This document shows positions 59,151-64,000 of a DNA stretch of 64,000 nt, piece after piece (position 1 is the stretch's first letter; every line of letters starts with the position of its first letter). Location: positions 62,001-126,000 of the forward strand of contig QQUE01000007.1 in assembly GCA_008501765.1 (NCBI GenBank), given 5' to 3'. Made by a program: the position numbers and the translations under genes. Below the pieces are notes generated by a model, which saw only the letters and a program-made list of their open reading frames with translations, was not told where the DNA came from and ran no database searches. This DNA comes from Calditrichota bacterium (GTDB lineage: Bacteria > Zhuqueibacterota > Zhuqueibacteria > Zhuqueibacterales > Geothermadaptataceae).

Positions 59151-61595
59151 TTAGAGCACTCTCAAAACAACCATTGTCATGTCATCGTGTTGCGGTTGTT
59201 TGGCTGCAAATTGATTTACTTCATTCAAAGCGTGACGCAGCAATCCTTCGGCAGAGCCGTTTGAGTAATTTTTCAAAATATCGAGGAACCGGTCTTCACC
59301 AAACTCATCGCCGTTTTCATTCATCGCTTCGGTGAAACCATCGGTATAAAAAACGAGGGTATTGCCGGGCGAAAGTTGCAACTCTCCCTCGACAAGTGTT
59401 TGGGTAAAAACTTCGCCGTGTTCGAGCCCAAGGCCGATGCCCGCCGGCTGCAGCATTTGCGGTTCACGGTTGTCTGAGTGGAAGATGATGGCTGGATTGT
59501 GCCCGGCACGAGAAAAGCGAAGTTTTTTCAAATCCGTATCGAGCACAGCATAAAACATACTGACGTACCATGATTTTTCAATCGTTCTGTACATCAGGCT
59601 ATTGACTTTGCTCAATACCTGCTTTGGCGATAAGTTGCTTTCAGCATGTGACTGTAAAATCCCCTTTGTTAAAGTCATGTAAATTGCCGCAGGTACACCT
59701 TTGCCGGAGACATCCCCAATAGCAATGCCAAGGTTTCCTTTTTCGAGGGAGATAAAATCAAAATAGTCGCCCCCGACTTCCAGTGCAGGATAACTGATTC
59801 CGGCAATATCAAATCCTTCGATTTGCGGTTTTTCTTTGGGTAACAACCCAAGCTGCACTTTTTGAGCAATTTCAAGCTCTTTTTGCATGCGTGTCTGTTC
59901 TTTGATCCGGCGAATGTGAGCCGGTTCATCGTTGCGGGCAAAGGTGATAAATTTGCCCGATCGCAATGCGATGAGCCCAAAAACAAGAGCAAGGAAAATC
60001 AATGCTGTAAACAGGTAAACTGTTATTGTGTAACTCACTGCAGCGCTCGATAAAAGTGGAACAATTACATACAGAGATTTAAGTACGAAATTTGAGGCCA
60101 TCGATGCCAACAATCCGTGCCGCCAGAAGACAAATCCCTGCAATAATGCTATAAAAAAATAGGGGAGAAGGGACCAGTACGTTGGCCAAAAAACATGATG
60201 GCTATCAAAGAATATGGCAATTATAGCGGTGATGATAGCGGAGAAAATTATGGCCACAGCCGCATTTTTGTATTTGGAGTGTAAATAAGTTATCAGAAAT
60301 TTACGATAAACAACTTCTTCGAACAACATGTTAAATACAATGGTTGCGAGCGCACCGATAAATATAATCTTGTACGAAAAAAAGCTCAGACTGTCAGCAG
60401 TAAGCCTGGGAACTGCATTTGTGAAATTGCTCAGAAAAAGCGAAAGAATTTGGATGCCAGCAAAAATTGTAATTCCGGAAGCAATGCCGATGGGAATTTC
60501 ACGGCCAACATTTTTGGAAATCCACCGTCTGTTGAGAATCCCGTCTATCCCGCCCAACAAGTGTAATTTGCCGGTTCGGATAATATGATCACCGGCGGTC
60601 CACGAAGTAAAAATATGCAGGAAAATAAAAAGAATCGATGTGACCAGACTGAACCCAAAAATAACAAACTTTTTGTGAAAAAGACCGATGGCACCAATCT
60701 GGGTACCGAGACCAAAAATATCCCACATAAAAATTGCTTGAATGATGTAGGCAACATAAATAAGAGCCCCGATTTTTAAACCGTTCCTGACACTGACCAA
60801 ACCGGCGTGATACTGTTGCAAAAAGATTACGATCGAAACGAGCAGCAAAATGACGTAGGCAATTGCTGAGATGGAATTGAAAAGCAAATTCGCACCGCCA
60901 ACGAGCCCGGATTCACTGATAAAATTATCCGGCTCCTGAAAATGGGAAACGACGTTGGCAACTTCGTTCCCGGCGATTTGAATTTGAAAGACATCGTGGC
61001 CGCCCTGATATTCCCGTGTTTTATGATAATATTTAAAAGTGTGGTCCGTCCGGTTGGTCTGTTCGACGCTTGAGGCGTTTTTGAGTTCATAGTCGGCAAA
61101 ATTAATTGCCGGCCATCTTGAAGCAAGTCGTTGAGCAATCTCCAGCGCCTGCTGTTCTTCGAGCTTGGCTCCGCTGGCAGAATCGGGGAGCAGGTGCTGG
61201 AATTTGATCAGTTTTCCGGTTGGAGATACGCGAAAAGCATAAAGTTCAAGCTGCCGGTCTCGCGGGACATTTTTATAGAATGTGAATTGCCAATAGGCAA
61301 GCGGGATTTCCTCGCTCTTTGCCATTGAAATCGTTTTTTCAATGCCATAGGTTCGGGTTAAAAAATCAATCCCGTTGTGGTCGTGGAGAAAATATTGGTC
61401 AACATAATAATCTGAAATATTTATGCCGCTTTTTTCGATAAAACTATCGACAATCTCTCTTGCATCTGCCCGGCTGATTTGGCTGATTCCGGTATACTGC
61501 AAATTCACCTTCGGCATGATATTCAAGCTAAGGATGAGTGCGATGATCGCTATTCCGGCCGGCAGCAGGTAGTACTTAAAAATTGAGCTGGGCAT
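59151..61595 (-). CDS. CPBP-type intramembrane protease fused to PP2C/SpoIIE-type phosphatase
   Basis: Membrane region with FEEVVYRKFL and C-term ELEIAQKVQLGLLPKEKP, LEVGGDYFDF, IGDVSGKGVPAAIYM, QHDDMTMVVLRV. Confidence 0.85.
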   Translation of the reverse strand: MPSSIFKYYLLPAGIAIIALILSLNIMPKVNLQYTGISQISRADAREIVDSFIEKSGINISDYYVDQYFLHDHNGIDFLTRTYGIEKTISMAKSEEIPLAYWQFTFYKNVPRDRQLELYAFRVSPTGKLIKFQHLLPDSASGAKLEEQQALEIAQRLASRWPAINFADYELKNASSVEQTNRTDHTFKYYHKTREYQGGHDVFQIQIAGNEVANVVSHFQEPDNFISESGLVGGANLLFNSISAIAYVILLLVSIVIFLQQYHAGLVSVRNGLKIGALIYVAYIIQAIFMWDIFGLGTQIGAIGLFHKKFVIFGFSLVTSILFIFLHIFTSWTAGDHIIRTGKLHLLGGIDGILNRRWISKNVGREIPIGIASGITIFAGIQILSLFLSNFTNAVPRLTADSLSFFSYKIIFIGALATIVFNMLFEEVVYRKFLITYLHSKYKNAAVAIIFSAIITAIIAIFFDSHHVFWPTYWSLLPYFFIALLQGFVFWRHGLLASMASNFVLKSLYVIVPLLSSAAVSYTITVYLFTALIFLALVFGLIALRSGKFITFARNDEPAHIRRIKEQTRMQKELEIAQKVQLGLLPKEKPQIEGFDIAGISYPALEVGGDYFDFISLEKGNLGIAIGDVSGKGVPAAIYMTLTKGILQSHAESNLSPKQVLSKVNSLMYRTIEKSWYVSMFYAVLDTDLKKLRFSRAGHNPAIIFHSDNREPQMLQPAGIGLGLEHGEVFTQTLVEGELQLSPGNTLVFYTDGFTEAMNENGDEFGEDRFLDILKNYSNGSAEGLLRHALNEVNQFAAKQPQHDDMTMVVLRVL

Positions 61596-61911
61596 AAATT
61601 CTCCTGTATAGAGGTGGTGGCTGTTATGCTGTGGTTCGATTCAATTGCCTGGATAATACGGCATCAATTTATATTTAGTGCATAAAATATATTATTTTAA
61701 TGAACAAAATTCCAATCAACAATTAGAAAAACCAATTATTCGATTTTTGTATTATTCCAGTTATTTTGCAGAAGGGTGAATCCTTTCCCCAGAGAACAGT
61801 TCGTTCACAAATCAATTTAAATCCCAAGTCAACTTTTCAAATAATGCCAAAATTATTTTGTTTTACTATAAATTTTCGTTTATTGCTTCAAAATAACGTT
61901 TTTAATACTGG

Positions 61912-62637
61912 ATGAATGCGCAAATGCCTTTGGAAAAAAATACACAAATAACAACACAACTTAATCAGATTTTTGCCGCACATCAGGTTGTTCTACATCA
62001 TGCTGAGAAATCAGAATTGAAAATTCCGCTCATTTTCGCGGGCATGGCTGTCTACCTTTGCAGTAATCCAGATGATTTTCGACCCAATTGTGATAAACTT
62101 TCCGGTGATATCGATTATGTAATTTCAAAAAAGGATATTCCTGTGTGGCAGGAAATTTTGCAAATAGAGTTTTCCCACGAACAAAATGTAAACTTTAACG
62201 GACTGGTGGCAAAAACGAGAATAAACGGAATAGAGATGGATTTCCTGGCAGATGCGGTTATTAAAAAAGTTGTGAATGATGGCGGCCTGAGTTGCCGATT
62301 TTTTTACGATGAATTGCAGCCATTTACCTCGCCGTGGCAGGCGTCATCATTTTATCACATCGATCCGGCCATTTTGCTTTATTTTAAATTGCTTCTCGGC
62401 CGCGGGCGTGATGAAGGAAAATTTGATTTTGAAGATGCTGCGGCACTCATTTTGGGAGCGGAAATCGATGCGCAACACTTCTTTAAGGTAATTTTTGAGA
62501 AGAACAAATTCTCCGTTCGCAAAGCGGAAATTATTGCAAGCCGCTTGCAGCGATGCGTTGAAATCAATAAAAAAACGAGTGGTTTTAGAAAGAGATATTT
62601 GCGGATTGCTGATGAGTCAGATAAATGCAAGCAATGA
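61912..62637 (+). CDS. Predicted nucleotidyltransferase-fold protein
   Basis: IFAGMAVYL...SGDIDYVI...IEMDFLAD acidic-residue pattern. Confidence 0.5.
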   Translation: MNAQMPLEKNTQITTQLNQIFAAHQVVLHHAEKSELKIPLIFAGMAVYLCSNPDDFRPNCDKLSGDIDYVISKKDIPVWQEILQIEFSHEQNVNFNGLVAKTRINGIEMDFLADAVIKKVVNDGGLSCRFFYDELQPFTSPWQASSFYHIDPAILLYFKLLLGRGRDEGKFDFEDAAALILGAEIDAQHFFKVIFEKNKFSVRKAEIIASRLQRCVEINKKTSGFRKRYLRIADESDKCKQ

Positions 62638-62740
62638 TGAAAATAACGACCAGCACCAGTGGCGCCAATGAGTCCGCCGCTACATCGCGGCCGCGATTCT
62701 CGCCATCAGGTGAAGGCAATTGATATTTATATATCTCATC

Positions 62741-64000
62741 TTAGCCCCAATGCTCTTTTGCATAAGCACTTTGTTCTTCACGGCTTAATGGCTGGGAAGA
62801 GCAACCAGAACGGACAAAGAAATCTTCCTTACCTTCAAAGCTGACAAAAACAGGCCTACTACTTTGGGATATTGATATGCGACAAATATTTTTTTTGTCG
62901 TATTCTGGGAAGGTGATTTTTATATGGGAACTGAATTCTTTACCAATATACTTCTTGATAACTTCTATCAGTTGCAGTTCAAAGCCATCGATGTCTTGCT
63001 TTTTTAGAGTCCTTATATCATCGCTAAGTCCCAAAGCATTTTGATTGTCATCAACACCAAGAAAAAGATTACCGCCGTTACTATTCAAAAAGGCTGAAAT
63101 GGTCTTTGCAACCACATACTCCAATGTTTTATTTACTAGTTTCTGGCGCAGGTCATAACGGAGAGTTGATTTGAATTCAACCAATTCACCTTCCCCGCCA
63201 AGTATCAATTCCTCAATTTCCTCATTTGCCGGTTCTGTGTGGGTAAGATCAATGCGTGATTTCAGGTGAGTGAAAATCTTTTCCGCTCTTGAAGTTAAAA
63301 ATTGTTGATAATCGTCAGACTCAATACCGTGGCCTTTAATATCAATAAAATGAGAATTGAGAGCTGTATTGATTTCGCTATTTTGGTCTGCGAAATCTCT
63401 GATATATACAGAAGGAGCCTTAGCACCGATTTTTCGCTTGTTTAGATGGTCACTCACCAGAGTAATGTTCATCAGGCTGTTGCTGTCCAGAACAGTTTTT
63501 CCTTTGAGATATGCTTTTGGGAAAAAGTGGTGATAATTTTTACTGTTCGCTACCTTTAACCAAGAGTTGTCTAAAATAACTTTGCCGTTGTCCCGGAAAT
63601 CTTTCGGCTCCTGATAAGCCAATAAACATAAAACGGCCTTACAATAACTATTACCTGCACTGAAATTCGTGTCGATAAGCGCTTGCGGCGAGTCAAGGTA
63701 AACTTTGATGTCGTTGTATTCTGGGCGTTCGCCCGCAAGTATTTTGTCGATACGCTTTATATCCTGAGCCAATCGGGATTCAGCAGAACTTGAATAGCGA
63801 AACGAAAGGGACATGCGCCAAAAGAATTCCTCCAGATATTTGCGCTGATCTGCTTCTGGTCTATCTTGTTTGTGAAAAAAGAAGTAGGCAAGGGGAACCA
63901 GTAATGAGTCATAGGGCAGCAGATGAGATACTGGGATACGGTATGTGGTCCGGAAGTAATCGATACTGTCTTTCAAGGCAGAGACCACTTTGTCCCACGT
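62741..64000 (-). CDS. GmrSD-like (DUF262/DUF1524-type) nuclease region fused to a Schlafen AlbA_2 domain; truncated at window end
   Basis: KNYHHFFPKAYLKGK...SLMNITLVSDHLNKRKIGAKAPSVYI; GEGELVEFKSTLRYD...AKTISAFLNSNGGNLFLGVDDNQNALGL. Frame stays open to the window edge. Confidence 0.7.
   Translation of the reverse strand, partial: TWDKVVSALKDSIDYFRTTYRIPVSHLLPYDSLLVPLAYFFFHKQDRPEADQRKYLEEFFWRMSLSFRYSSSAESRLAQDIKRIDKILAGERPEYNDIKVYLDSPQALIDTNFSAGNSYCKAVLCLLAYQEPKDFRDNGKVILDNSWLKVANSKNYHHFFPKAYLKGKTVLDSNSLMNITLVSDHLNKRKIGAKAPSVYIRDFADQNSEINTALNSHFIDIKGHGIESDDYQQFLTSRAEKIFTHLKSRIDLTHTEPANEEIEELILGGEGELVEFKSTLRYDLRQKLVNKTLEYVVAKTISAFLNSNGGNLFLGVDDNQNALGLSDDIRTLKKQDIDGFELQLIEVIKKYIGKEFSSHIKITFPEYDKKNICRISISQSSRPVFVSFEGKEDFFVRSGCSSQPLSREEQSAYAKEHWG

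Noticed and set aside
1-64000. CRISPR array, prophage, IS transposase
   Set aside because: No regularly spaced direct repeats, cas motifs, phage structural genes or transposase motifs were seen.

Overview
This is a 64 kb bacterial chromosomal window with no phage, IS transposase, CRISPR array or rRNA that I can support. The taxon is unknown. The C-terminal sorting-type domain and general gene style loosely suggest a Calditrichota/KSB1-like or FCB-type lineage (weak inference). Main content: (i) a DUF3179-type lipoprotein gene with an in-frame UGA at the family's conserved Cys position and a hairpin directly downstream, a candidate selenoprotein or a pseudogene; (ii) a 15-gene aromatic amino-acid supraoperon (trpEGDCFBA, chorismate mutase, DAHP synthase, tyrA, aroA, aroE, aroC, aroK, aroQ) preceded by a Phe/Tyr/Trp-rich leader peptide with a four-segment attenuator; its last gene is an AroQ-GAF fusion; (iii) a five-gene tRNA cluster (Pro, Arg, His, Glu, Glu); (iv) a TonB-dependent receptor-like protein beside a large secreted protein; (v) a PspA / YbjN-like / DnaJ / K+ channel / spermidine synthase / DUF350 / DUF4178-like membrane-stress cluster; (vi) GH78 rhamnosidase, OPT transporter, lgt, KamA-like radical SAM, M16 peptidase, UbiA/HAD/acyltransferase, Omp85-like protein with an NtrY/NtrC pair, a tandem adenylate kinase fusion, a CPBP protease-PP2C phosphatase fusion, and a GmrSD-like nuclease-AlbA_2 fusion cut by the window end. 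Several small palindromic intergenic elements are present; one occurs twice, 54 kb apart, with 110/112 identity. Family assignments are from motif reading only; no database search was run.
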